Of a stretch of 25,490 nucleotides of DNA, positions 20,420 to 25,490 are shown one piece after another. The notes below the pieces were generated by a model that was not told where the DNA came from, ran no database searches, and worked only from the letters and a program-made list of their open reading frames with translations. This stretch comes from a virus. The position numbers and the translations under genes were made by a program. The stretch is taken from the IMG/VR virus record IMGVR_UViG_3300031140_000040, positions 1 to 25,490 of that record; one strand, 5' to 3'. How positions within the stretch are numbered: the first letter of the stretch is position 1; every line of letters begins with the position of its first letter.

Positions 20420-20647
20420 ATGAAAACATCGAAGGACGTTATAGATACCATCAGTAAAGACCTCCCATTTTCCAAGGAAATCATCAGAAAGGTTGTTAAT
20501 AAGACCTTTACTGAGATAAAGGAGCGTGCAAGTAAAGATGAGAAAATAATGCTTAGAGGGTTCATGAAATTTGTTTGTGCTACCAAAAAGAAAACCAAAA
20601 CGTATAACCTAGAAGACTACAAAAAGTTGAAAACAAAAGACAAATGA
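20420..20647 (+). CDS. HU/IHF-like DNA-binding protein
   Basis: With the ATG at 20420 the protein has 75 residues and starts MKTSKDVIDTISKDLPFSKE, the usual HU-like helix pair, followed by VVNKTFTEIKERASKDEKIMLRGFMKFVC (25-53), where 'l.GF..F' is the HU beta-region, and a lysine-rich end. The C-terminus is shorter than normal HU (about 90). The frame is open upstream to an ATG at 20384, but that part would cover the promoter, so the shorter form is preferred. It overlaps the next gene by 4 nt. It probably bends phage DNA for replication, recombination or packaging. Confidence 0.75.
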   Translation: MKTSKDVIDTISKDLPFSKEIIRKVVNKTFTEIKERASKDEKIMLRGFMKFVCATKKKTKTYNLEDYKKLKTKDK

Positions 20648-21285
20648 AACCAAACATTATAGTAGTAGGAAAGAGTGGCTCAGGTAAGTCATCGTCCTTG
20701 CGTAACCTTAACGCAGAAAGAACAGCAGTATTAAACACAGAGAGAAAGCAACTACCATTCAGAGGAGCAAAAAACTTCAAGAATATGCCTGTCCCTGACC
20801 TTAATACTTTCAATACAGCATTCAAGAAGGCTGTTGAATCTCCAGACATTGATACTATCGTGATAGAATCATTCACTTCTCTTATCGAAATGATATATAG
20901 AGAGGCTGATGTGAGATTTAAAGGCTTTGATGTATGGTCTTTTTATAATAAGGAGATAGACCGAATCCTAAACATGAGCAAGAATACGCAGAAGTATATT
21001 ATATACTTAGCTATAGACGGTGCTTATGATGGAGAAGACGGGGTACAAGAAAGATTTGTAGCTGTCGACGGTAACAGATGGAAGAAGAGAGTAGAGAAGG
21101 AATTTGTCCTATGTCTATTCACTGATAACCATTATTCAAATGAAGATGGAGGTACTAAGCACAGGTTTAGAACTCAATCTCAGGGTAAAGATTCAGCGAA
21201 AAGTCCAATGGAAATGTTCGATGAACTCTATATAGACAATGACCTTGCACAGGTAATAGAAAAGTGTGAAGAGTATTATAAATAG
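20644..21285 (+). CDS. P-loop ATPase of Sak4 / AAA_24 type
   Basis: This 213-aa protein has a Walker A GKSGSGKSS (9-17), a conserved NTERKQLPF (31-39) typical of phage AAA_24-type ATPases, and a Walker B-like TIVIESF (71-77). The RecA-like core fits the Sak4 group of single-strand annealing or recombination ATPases, which usually lie next to an SSB gene, as here. C-terminal residues 140-213 contain DGNRWKKRVEKEF and a KHRFRTQSQGKD basic segment. It overlaps the HU-like gene by 4 nt. ATP-dependent strand pairing during phage recombination is the likely role; the exact activity cannot be read from sequence. Confidence 0.8.
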   Translation: MKPNIIVVGKSGSGKSSSLRNLNAERTAVLNTERKQLPFRGAKNFKNMPVPDLNTFNTAFKKAVESPDIDTIVIESFTSLIEMIYREADVRFKGFDVWSFYNKEIDRILNMSKNTQKYIIYLAIDGAYDGEDGVQERFVAVDGNRWKKRVEKEFVLCLFTDNHYSNEDGGTKHRFRTQSQGKDSAKSPMEMFDELYIDNDLAQVIEKCEEYYK

Positions 21286-21306
21286 TAACAACTAAAGAAA
21301 ACAATT

Positions 21307-21855
21307 ATGTTTCCAGATTTAAACACAGTAGAGGTAAAAGAACAAGCAAGTTATTTACCAGCAGGTATACACCAAGTGAGTATAGTTGAAATGAGTAACT
21401 CTAATCAAAAACAAGGATACACAGGTACTCCTTATGTAGAGTTCAAAGTATCTAATGACCAAGGTATTTCAAACCTTAGATTTAGTGGAGTAGAAAAAGG
21501 TGTAACGTCAGAGAACGCAGCACGTGTTCGTACTGAAATCTTTAAAGGATTCTTACAGTCAGCAGGAGCTAAGTCTTTCAATGACCTACCTAAAGCTTGT
21601 AAAGAGACTATGGGCGGTAAGATTACTGTATGCTTAAGAGAGCGTGAGTATTGGACTAACGATAAAGAAACAGGAGCACCTGTAGTTAAGAAGATGGTAG
21701 AGTATAAGTTTGCAGGCGCAGCAGGTAAATCTGTTACGTGGAAGGATTCTTATAACAAGACTCTTTCAGAGACAGACCAAGCAGCGTATCAAGCTGCACA
21801 CGATGCATTCATTGGTAGTAATGTTGAGGTGGCTAGCGATTCAATGCCCTTCTAA
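21307..21855 (+). CDS. Single-stranded DNA-binding-like protein
   Basis: This 182-aa protein is beta-rich in the first two thirds (YLPAGIHQVSIVEMSNSNQK, YVEFKVSNDQGISNLRF), in keeping with an OB fold, and ends ASDSMPF. The acidic residue followed by MPF resembles the SSB C-terminal tip. The placement directly after the Sak4-type ATPase matches recombination modules in which the annealing ATPase acts with a phage SSB. The leader (ACTAAAGAAAACAATT) is A-rich. It is closed by a strong hairpin at 21860-21902. The SSB assignment is by fold pattern, tip and context; no signature catalytic residues exist in this family. Confidence 0.65.
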   Translation: MFPDLNTVEVKEQASYLPAGIHQVSIVEMSNSNQKQGYTGTPYVEFKVSNDQGISNLRFSGVEKGVTSENAARVRTEIFKGFLQSAGAKSFNDLPKACKETMGGKITVCLREREYWTNDKETGAPVVKKMVEYKFAGAAGKSVTWKDSYNKTLSETDQAAYQAAHDAFIGSNVEVASDSMPF

Positions 21856-21859
21856 ATAA

Positions 21860-21902
21860 AAATATGTAGCGAGTTGGGGACTAGCGGCTCGCTACAATAT
21901 TT
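21860..21902 (+). terminator. Strong hairpin after the SSB-like gene
   Basis: AAATA-TGTAGCGAG (21860-21873) pairs with CTCGCTACA-a-TATTT (21888-21902), 14 pairs with one bulged A and a 14-nt loop (TTGGGGACTAGCGG). A U-rich stretch (TATTTTATTGTTT) is partly inside the stem. Because A runs flank the other side it could also act on the minus strand. It marks the end of the HU-ATPase-SSB unit. Confidence 0.68.
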
Positions 21903-21925
21903 TATTGTTTAACGAATTCACTATC

Positions 21926-22339
21926 ATGAAATCAAATGAAATCTTCATACCATTCAATGTAAGTTCTAGTAAGAACAGTAAGCAATGGACAGGTAAAATG
22001 CTGATAAACAGCAAGGCAACAAGGGAATACATAAAGAAAAGCAAGGGAGACTACCTAAAAAACAAGGATAGATTCTTAGAGCTTACTAAAGGACTAAGTA
22101 CACCGTTACATATATCATTCTATTTCATACGTAATAGCAAGAGAAGGTTTGATTACATCAATCCAGCTCAAACTGTTCAAGACCTCATGGTTAAGTATGG
22201 CTATATAGAAGATGATGACGTGTTTAACTTAGTACCATACTTTCATGGATACCATGTTGATAAAGAAAACCCAGGAGTAATAATTAGAATCCTTACAGAT
22301 GCCAACGAACAAGAAACAAAAGAGAGTCAGTCAATTTAA
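21926..22339 (+). CDS. RusA-like Holliday junction resolvase
   Basis: The ATG at 21926 gives 137 aa starting MKSNEIFIPFNVSSSKNSKQW; a TTG at 21905 lies next to the hairpin and is less likely. The core RRFDYINPAQTVQDLMVKYGYIEDDDVF (73-100) matches the RusA layout in which acidic residues (here D76, D86 and D96-D98) line the metal site, with an Asn where many members have Asp (YIN). Like RusA it would cut four-way junctions during phage recombination and packaging. It lies after the SSB gene and overlaps the next gene by 41 nt. Confidence 0.78.
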   Translation: MKSNEIFIPFNVSSSKNSKQWTGKMLINSKATREYIKKSKGDYLKNKDRFLELTKGLSTPLHISFYFIRNSKRRFDYINPAQTVQDLMVKYGYIEDDDVFNLVPYFHGYHVDKENPGVIIRILTDANEQETKESQSI

Positions 22340-22565
22340 TGATGAAGTTACTGGTGTATATACACAGTGGCTACATGCATTAGACCATAAGAGTGCTATT
22401 GCTGAAGCTTTATGCTTATATAAAGAACTACCTGAAGTTCGTAGAACCGAAATAGCGCAGGAAGTTATAGATGTAGCTATGCTAAAGAGATTACAACAAG
22501 ACACTGGAGTAACAGTAGTAAACGTAAAGGAAGATGGAACATCAGAAGAGCACCCGCCAGAGTAG
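22299..22565 (+). CDS. Unrecognised helical protein
   Basis: This 88-aa protein starts MPTNKKQKRVSQFNDEVTGVYTQW and has several predicted helices with an acidic end (VKEDGTSEEHPPE). It overlaps RusA by 41 nt and the next gene by 32 nt, tight packing typical of this block. No domain is recognised. Confidence 0.6.
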   Translation: MPTNKKQKRVSQFNDEVTGVYTQWLHALDHKSAIAEALCLYKELPEVRRTEIAQEVIDVAMLKRLQQDTGVTVVNVKEDGTSEEHPPE

Positions 22566-22749
22566 GGTTATAGTTGTAACAACTCAGGAACACGAGAGAG
22601 GCAACATAGAAGCTGGAAGTATACTAAACTACAGCGAGCAATACGATAGGTATGTATTAGAAAACGAATATGGAATTGTTATATGCTCAGTAGGAGCAAA
22701 TTATAATAACGAAATTCCTCACATTTTTAAACTTATAGAAGATGAGTAA
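22534..22749 (+). CDS. Small unrecognised protein
   Basis: This 71-aa protein starts MEHQKSTRQSRVIVVTTQEHERG and continues with a beta-type body (SILNYSEQYDRYVLENEYGIVICSVG), ending IFKLIEDE. A small beta-barrel is plausible. It overlaps its neighbours by 32 and 8 nt. No function assigned. Confidence 0.6.
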   Translation: MEHQKSTRQSRVIVVTTQEHERGNIEAGSILNYSEQYDRYVLENEYGIVICSVGANYNNEIPHIFKLIEDE

Positions 22750-22972
22750 GACAAAAGACACACACGCAACAAGGCTAATAGCCTATCTAAAAGAATATGG
22801 TAGCATTACATCATTCGATGCATTCAAGGAGCTAGGTAATACTAGGTTAGCCGCTACTATATTTATCCTTAAAGACCAAGGATACAAGTTTGACACAGAA
22901 AACATAAGCGTTCCAACAAGATGGAATGATTCAGCAACAGTGGCTAAATATACAATCAATGCGGGAAAGTAA
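22742..22972 (+). CDS. Winged-helix DNA-binding protein
   Basis: This 76-aa protein has the layout TRLIAYLKEYGSITSFDAFKELGNTRLAATIFILKDQG (about 10-47): a helix, then a helix-turn-helix with GSITS..A...LG.TRL, and a wing (SVPTRWNDSATVAKYTIN). This matches small phage winged-helix proteins usually called helix-turn-helix proteins. It overlaps the exonuclease gene by 11 nt. It may regulate this gene block or act in recombination. Confidence 0.7.
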   Translation: MSKTKDTHATRLIAYLKEYGSITSFDAFKELGNTRLAATIFILKDQGYKFDTENISVPTRWNDSATVAKYTINAGK

Positions 22973-23741
22973 GAAGTTAGAAGACGGCTACATAGTAGAC
23001 GATGAATCGTACTTCGCTGATAGCATGTATGTAACCAATAGTATGCTTAAGCAGCTGATGACTGGTAGTACTATGAGGTTGGAACATTATTTAAACATGG
23101 AGCATAAGGAGTCTGAAGCTTTATTAGTTGGTAGTGCATTCCACTGTTACCTATTAGAGCCAGCTGATTTTGATAAGCGTTATGTATACGCTCCAAAGAT
23201 TGATAAGAGAACTAAGGCAGGTAAGGAAATGTACGCTGCATTCTTAGAAGATATTGGAGATAGGAAAGCTATACCAGCTCACTACGAACATGCATTCGAG
23301 TGTATGTATGATAACATTAGCAGAAACTTAAACGCCAACCAACTTATTCAGGGAGCTGAAGGTCGTGAGACTATTCACTTCTGGGAGGATATTAAGACTG
23401 GACTTAAGTGTAAGGGTAAGGTAGATATTGAAGGTGAAGATTATTTAGTGGACATAAAGACAACAAGCAAGGGAGCAGACCACGAAAGCTTCACTAAGTT
23501 TGTCAACGACTACAAGATAACCCAGCAGGCAGCATTCTACCTAAACGGAACACAAAAGAAAAACTTCTATTTCATTATGGTAGAACTTAAAGCACCATTC
23601 GGTGTAGGTATATACAAGATGAGCCCTGAAGCTATCGAGTATGGTAACAAACAAATAGATGCTACCATCGGGTTATATAAGCAATACATTAACGAAGAAT
23701 TATCTTCAGACCTTAACGGGGGAAACATAGTAATGGTTTAA
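22962..23741 (+). CDS. PD-(D/E)XK exonuclease, RecE/YqaJ-like
   Basis: The ATG at 22962 gives 259 aa (MRESKKLEDGYIVDD); an upstream ATG at 22926 would overlap the winged-helix gene by 47 nt. Motifs: SMLKQLM near residue 28, GSAFHCYLLEP (58-68, H62), E137 in EGRETI, CKGKVDIEGEDYLVDIKTT (151-169, D156, D165-x-K167) and QQAAFYL (179-185). This is the exonuclease-VIII/YqaJ-type nuclease core. It should resect DNA ends to single strands, which the Sak4-type ATPase and the SSB then use for annealing. It is followed by TAATG overlap with the cyclotransferase gene. Confidence 0.82.
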   Translation, partial: RESKKLEDGYIVDDESYFADSMYVTNSMLKQLMTGSTMRLEHYLNMEHKESEALLVGSAFHCYLLEPADFDKRYVYAPKIDKRTKAGKEMYAAFLEDIGDRKAIPAHYEHAFECMYDNISRNLNANQLIQGAEGRETIHFWEDIKTGLKCKGKVDIEGEDYLVDIKTTSKGADHESFTKFVNDYKITQQAAFYLNGTQKKNFYFIMVELKAPFGVGIYKMSPEAIEYGNKQIDATIGLYKQYINEELSSDLNGGNIVMV

Positions 23742-24142
23742 TGGAAAAGGTATTTGTATACGGAACATTGAAGAGTGGATTTAATAATAACATATTGTTA
23801 TCTGATTCTAAACTGGTAGGTCCAGGTGTTACAGACGACATGTATGTTATGTATGAAGATGGCATTCCTTATGTTTCGAAATCAAGTAAGCAATCACAAA
23901 TCTCAGGGGAGGTCTATCTAGTTGATGGACACACCCTTGAGGACCTTGATATGCTAGAAGGACACCCTCAATGGTACAAGAGAGAAAAGACTAAGGTCAC
24001 ATACTTTGACACTGAAGGTGAATTAATAACAGACTATGCATGGTTATACTTTAACGAGCATATACCAAACAGAGCACGTCTAAACAACACAGGTATTTAT
24101 GGACACAAGAAATCAAGCAGGCTTAACGCCTTATTATTCTAA
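23741..24142 (+). CDS. Gamma-glutamylcyclotransferase-like (AIG2/GGCT) protein
   Basis: This 133-aa protein begins MEKVFVYGTLKSGFNN, with the YG[ST]LK motif (7-11) that is the hallmark of the GGCT/AIG2 fold. ISGEVYLVDG (54-63, E57 the likely catalytic Glu) and LEDLDMLEGHPQWYKREK (66-83) follow, as in family members. GGCT enzymes release 5-oxoproline from gamma-glutamyl amines. The TAATG overlap with the exonuclease gene shows shared translation. Since the window also encodes an amidoligase and a class II glutaminase, it may remove or turn over gamma-glutamyl linkages made by the ligase. Confidence 0.82.
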   Translation: MEKVFVYGTLKSGFNNNILLSDSKLVGPGVTDDMYVMYEDGIPYVSKSSKQSQISGEVYLVDGHTLEDLDMLEGHPQWYKREKTKVTYFDTEGELITDYAWLYFNEHIPNRARLNNTGIYGHKKSSRLNALLF

Positions 24143-24143
24143 C

Positions 24144-24332
24144 ATGGATGTTAAGAGTAAGATAGATGAATTACTATTCCAGAACGCTAAGGTTCAAGCT
24201 AACCTAGGTCTGGATAGTACTAAAAAAGAAAAACATGAAGGATACCTCAAGTCAAAAGAAATTAGCAAGCAGATTAAAGCCCTGGACAGCAGCTTCGCAA
24301 AGAGTGCATTCCCTGAGTATATTAAGCAGTAA
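24144..24332 (+). CDS. Small helical protein
   Basis: The ATG at 24144, 2 nt after the upstream stop, gives 62 aa beginning MDVKSKIDELLFQNAKVQAN; the frame is open back to 24099 but that lies inside the cyclotransferase gene. It is helical and charged (KEKHEGYLKSKEISKQIKALDSS). Possible coiled coil. The end overlaps the DnaA-like gene by about 98 nt if that gene starts at 24235. No function assigned. Confidence 0.55.
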   Translation: MDVKSKIDELLFQNAKVQANLGLDSTKKEKHEGYLKSKEISKQIKALDSSFAKSAFPEYIKQ

Positions 24333-24756
24333 CAAGGATATAATAATTGAACTGTTTAAAAAGGCTTATATACACAACGACATTGAGCTATCACATATAG
24401 GTACAAGGAAGAGAAAGTTTGTGGAGACGCAAGCTATAATAATCTCTGTAATATATGAGTACTTCAAGATAACCCTGAATCAATTAGGTTATATAATAGG
24501 TAAGCACCATGCAACAACACTTCATTATGTAAACCTATATGAGGATGTGTTATGTTCAAACGATAAGAACAGGATACTGTATGAACTGCTAGCTGATTAT
24601 ATAAACGAAGAGCTTTATGGAGCTGGAGGTAATGAATCATACAATGTATTCTCTAAAGACAATAAAGAACTTAAGATTCTCTGCAAGAGATTAATACTAG
24701 AGAATAAAGAATTACACGCTAATATGCAGAGTATAAGAGCCTTAGTAAATGTATAG
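24235..24756 (+). CDS. Protein with DnaA domain IV-like DNA-binding motif
   Basis: This 173-aa protein contains TRKRKFVETQAIIISVIYEYF (57-77) and LNQLGYIIGKHHATTLHYVNLY (81-102). The pairing of 'R.rk.vE.r.i' with 'L..IG...gr.HtTvlHa' is the DnaA C-terminal (DnaA box-binding) pattern; here HHATTLH stands for DHTTVLH. There is no AAA+ domain. The remaining part is helical with a coiled-coil end (KELKILCKRLILENKELHANMQ). The ATG at 24235 overlaps the previous gene by 98 nt; a GTG at 24304 is the alternative. It may bind DnaA-type boxes, for example the site at 11772. Confidence 0.7.
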   Translation: MKDTSSQKKLASRLKPWTAASQRVHSLSILSSNKDIIIELFKKAYIHNDIELSHIGTRKRKFVETQAIIISVIYEYFKITLNQLGYIIGKHHATTLHYVNLYEDVLCSNDKNRILYELLADYINEELYGAGGNESYNVFSKDNKELKILCKRLILENKELHANMQSIRALVNV

Positions 24757-25048
24757 TGTTCCTATATACTTCAACGCTTTGACTTATCAGGTAAGACAAT
24801 ACGGGAAACGTAAGAGCGAGATAGTTCTTATAGATAAAGTATCCGTCAAGACTAGCAGGGAGATATGCTTAGGTAATACATTAGATATGCTTAACGACCC
24901 AGAGCTTAATGAATACCTGATTGGTAGATTAAAAACTAGCAGTGGTAAGTCATTAGGGTGTGAAGTTAAGATAACAAACGTTGAGCCTATATCTCAGTGC
25001 GGGTATACAACCAAACGATTTAAAACAAAACACGATGCCAAGAGCTAA
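24749..25048 (+). CDS. Unrecognised small basic protein
   Basis: This 99-aa protein starts MYSVPIYFNALTYQVRQYGKRK and is basic (KTKHDAKS at the end) with beta-type stretches and two Cys. It overlaps the DnaA-like gene by 8 nt and the next gene by 14 nt. No domain recognised. Confidence 0.6.
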   Translation: MYSVPIYFNALTYQVRQYGKRKSEIVLIDKVSVKTSREICLGNTLDMLNDPELNEYLIGRLKTSSGKSLGCEVKITNVEPISQCGYTTKRFKTKHDAKS

Positions 25049-25211
25049 ACCAATACCAAAAGATACTACAGTAAAGAATGTAACTAAGAGTGCGTTCCAA
25101 CTAATGATGGGCGACAACAGGAAAGGTGTAGTATCGCATTCAAATAAAACATCCCCCAGGAACTTCCGTCAACAAGGTGCTACCTTAAATGGTAGGCAGT
25201 ACGGAAGGTAG
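25035..25211 (+). CDS. Small basic protein
   Basis: The ATG at 25035 gives 58 aa (MPRAKPIPKDTTVKNVTKSAF), basic and probably disordered, ending RQQGATLNGRQYGR. The frame is open upstream to a TTG at 24981 but the ATG fits the 14-nt overlap with the previous gene. It is the last gene before a structured intergenic region. Function unknown; charge suggests nucleic-acid contact. Confidence 0.5.
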   Translation: MPRAKPIPKDTTVKNVTKSAFQLMMGDNRKGVVSHSNKTSPRNFRQQGATLNGRQYGR

Positions 25212-25279
25212 TAGGCAGGGCACGGTGCAGGGTATTATATATACCCTTGCCCTCTTGCCTCACTGCACCGACATACTAC
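25208..25279 (+). promoter_or_regulatory. Nested and alternative hairpins after the 58-aa gene
   Basis: GTAGTA (25208-25213) pairs with TACTAC (25274-25279); CGGTGCAG (25223-25230) with CTGCACCG (25263-25270); AGGGTAT (25229-25235) with ATACCCT (25241-25247). An alternative set, GGCA-GGGCA (25214-25222) with TGCCC-tct-TGCC (25248-25259), cannot form together with the 8-pair stem. The stop codon of the 58-aa gene is inside the first arm. A switch-like or terminating RNA is possible; no U-tract follows. Confidence 0.5.
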
Positions 25280-25336
25280 GAGAGGTGACTGCGTGAGTGT
25301 TACTAAATTAATCCTGTAATGGATTTAAAAGTCAGC

Positions 25337-25364
25337 GTTGGGGAGGGCGGGATTCCTTCCCAAC
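25337..25364 (+). promoter_or_regulatory. Leader hairpin before the last gene
   Basis: GTTGGGGAGG (25337-25346) pairs with CCTTCCCAAC (25355-25364): 10 pairs including one G-U, 8-nt loop. The ATG at 25391 follows after ACTAACTAAAACAAGACTAAG. It may act as a leader structure or a terminator of the upstream block; there is no poly-U tail. Confidence 0.5.
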
Positions 25365-25390
25365 TATGGACTAACTAAAACAAGACTAAG

Positions 25391-25490
25391 ATGAATGAAT
25401 CACAAACGATAACTTTAGACATTTCAGATAACGACCTTAAATCACAAGTTGAGAGGTATGCTAAACAAAGAGGTGTAGAGGAGCTAGAAA
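25391..25490 (+). CDS. Start of an unidentified protein (runs off the right edge)
   Basis: The ATG at 25391 opens a frame that continues to the end; 33 residues are visible, starting MNESQTITLDISDNDLKSQV and continuing ERYAKQRGVEEL. The beginning is hydrophilic with a short beta-like stretch. Too little is seen for a function. The A-rich leader and preceding hairpin suggest that this gene begins a new block. Confidence 0.55.
   Translation, partial: MNESQTITLDISDNDLKSQVERYAKQRGVEELE

Noticed and set aside
21905-21925. TTG start for the RusA-like gene
   Set aside because: It lies directly after the 21860-21902 hairpin and adds no conserved residues; ATG 21926 is preferred.
1-25490. Insertion sequences, transposase, integrase or attachment sites
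   Set aside because: No transposase or integrase motif and no terminal repeats with target duplication were seen.

Overview
The window is a contiguous piece of a tailed bacteriophage genome (or prophage) whose host is very probably a member of the Bacteroidota. Evidence: the head genes are of the type seen in Bacteroidota phages, including crAss-like relatives (long portal, large terminase with an atypical P-loop, connector-like proteins). The DNA is AT-rich, start codons are preceded by A-rich leaders rather than Shine-Dalgarno sequences, and several candidate promoters carry the Bacteroidota -7 box TAnnTTTG. The exact phage genus, tail type and host cannot be read from this window.

Layout. 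(1) Positions 1-10579, minus strand: the packaging and head module. In transcription order it holds three small, very basic proteins ending in the same C-terminal tag (10579-9583), an intrinsic terminator, two unrecognised proteins of which the second is a small-terminase candidate, TerL, portal, scaffold candidate, major capsid protein, a decoration-like protein, a UUCG-loop terminator, an unknown virion-type protein, a connector-like protein and the start of another virion gene. (2) 10580-10749: divergent control region. (3) 10750-12991, plus strand: an accessory zone with small ORFs, five copies of a 16-17 bp repeat (CCTGCTATTTCTTCTCT type), intrinsic terminators, a large imperfect inverted repeat next to a DnaA-box-like sequence (candidate origin), and a 345-bp gene-free stretch full of stem-loops. 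(4) 12992-16922, plus: small unknown proteins, then a class II glutamine amidotransferase, a 57-aa overlapping ORF and an amidoligase. (5) 17030-25211, plus: DUF932-like protein, helicase-loader-like protein, DnaB-type helicase, HU-like protein, Sak4/AAA_24-type ATPase, SSB-like protein, RusA-like resolvase, winged-helix protein, RecE/YqaJ-type exonuclease, gamma-glutamylcyclotransferase-like protein, a DnaA-domain-IV-like protein and small unknowns. (6) 25208-25390: structured intergenic DNA, then the start of another gene.

How it fits together: right-hand genes copy and recombine the DNA; left-hand genes build and fill the head. The glutaminase, amidoligase and cyclotransferase look like a peptide-bond-making and editing set of the kind predicted by comparative genomics, with unknown substrate. 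The strongest candidates for undescribed biology are the shared C-terminal tag [K/S]GG[L/F]IQHD on three basic proteins upstream of TerL, the five-copy repeat that in three cases lies a nearly fixed 41-42 nt (45 in a fourth) before an ATG, the possible origin at 11738-11876, and the amidoligase set.
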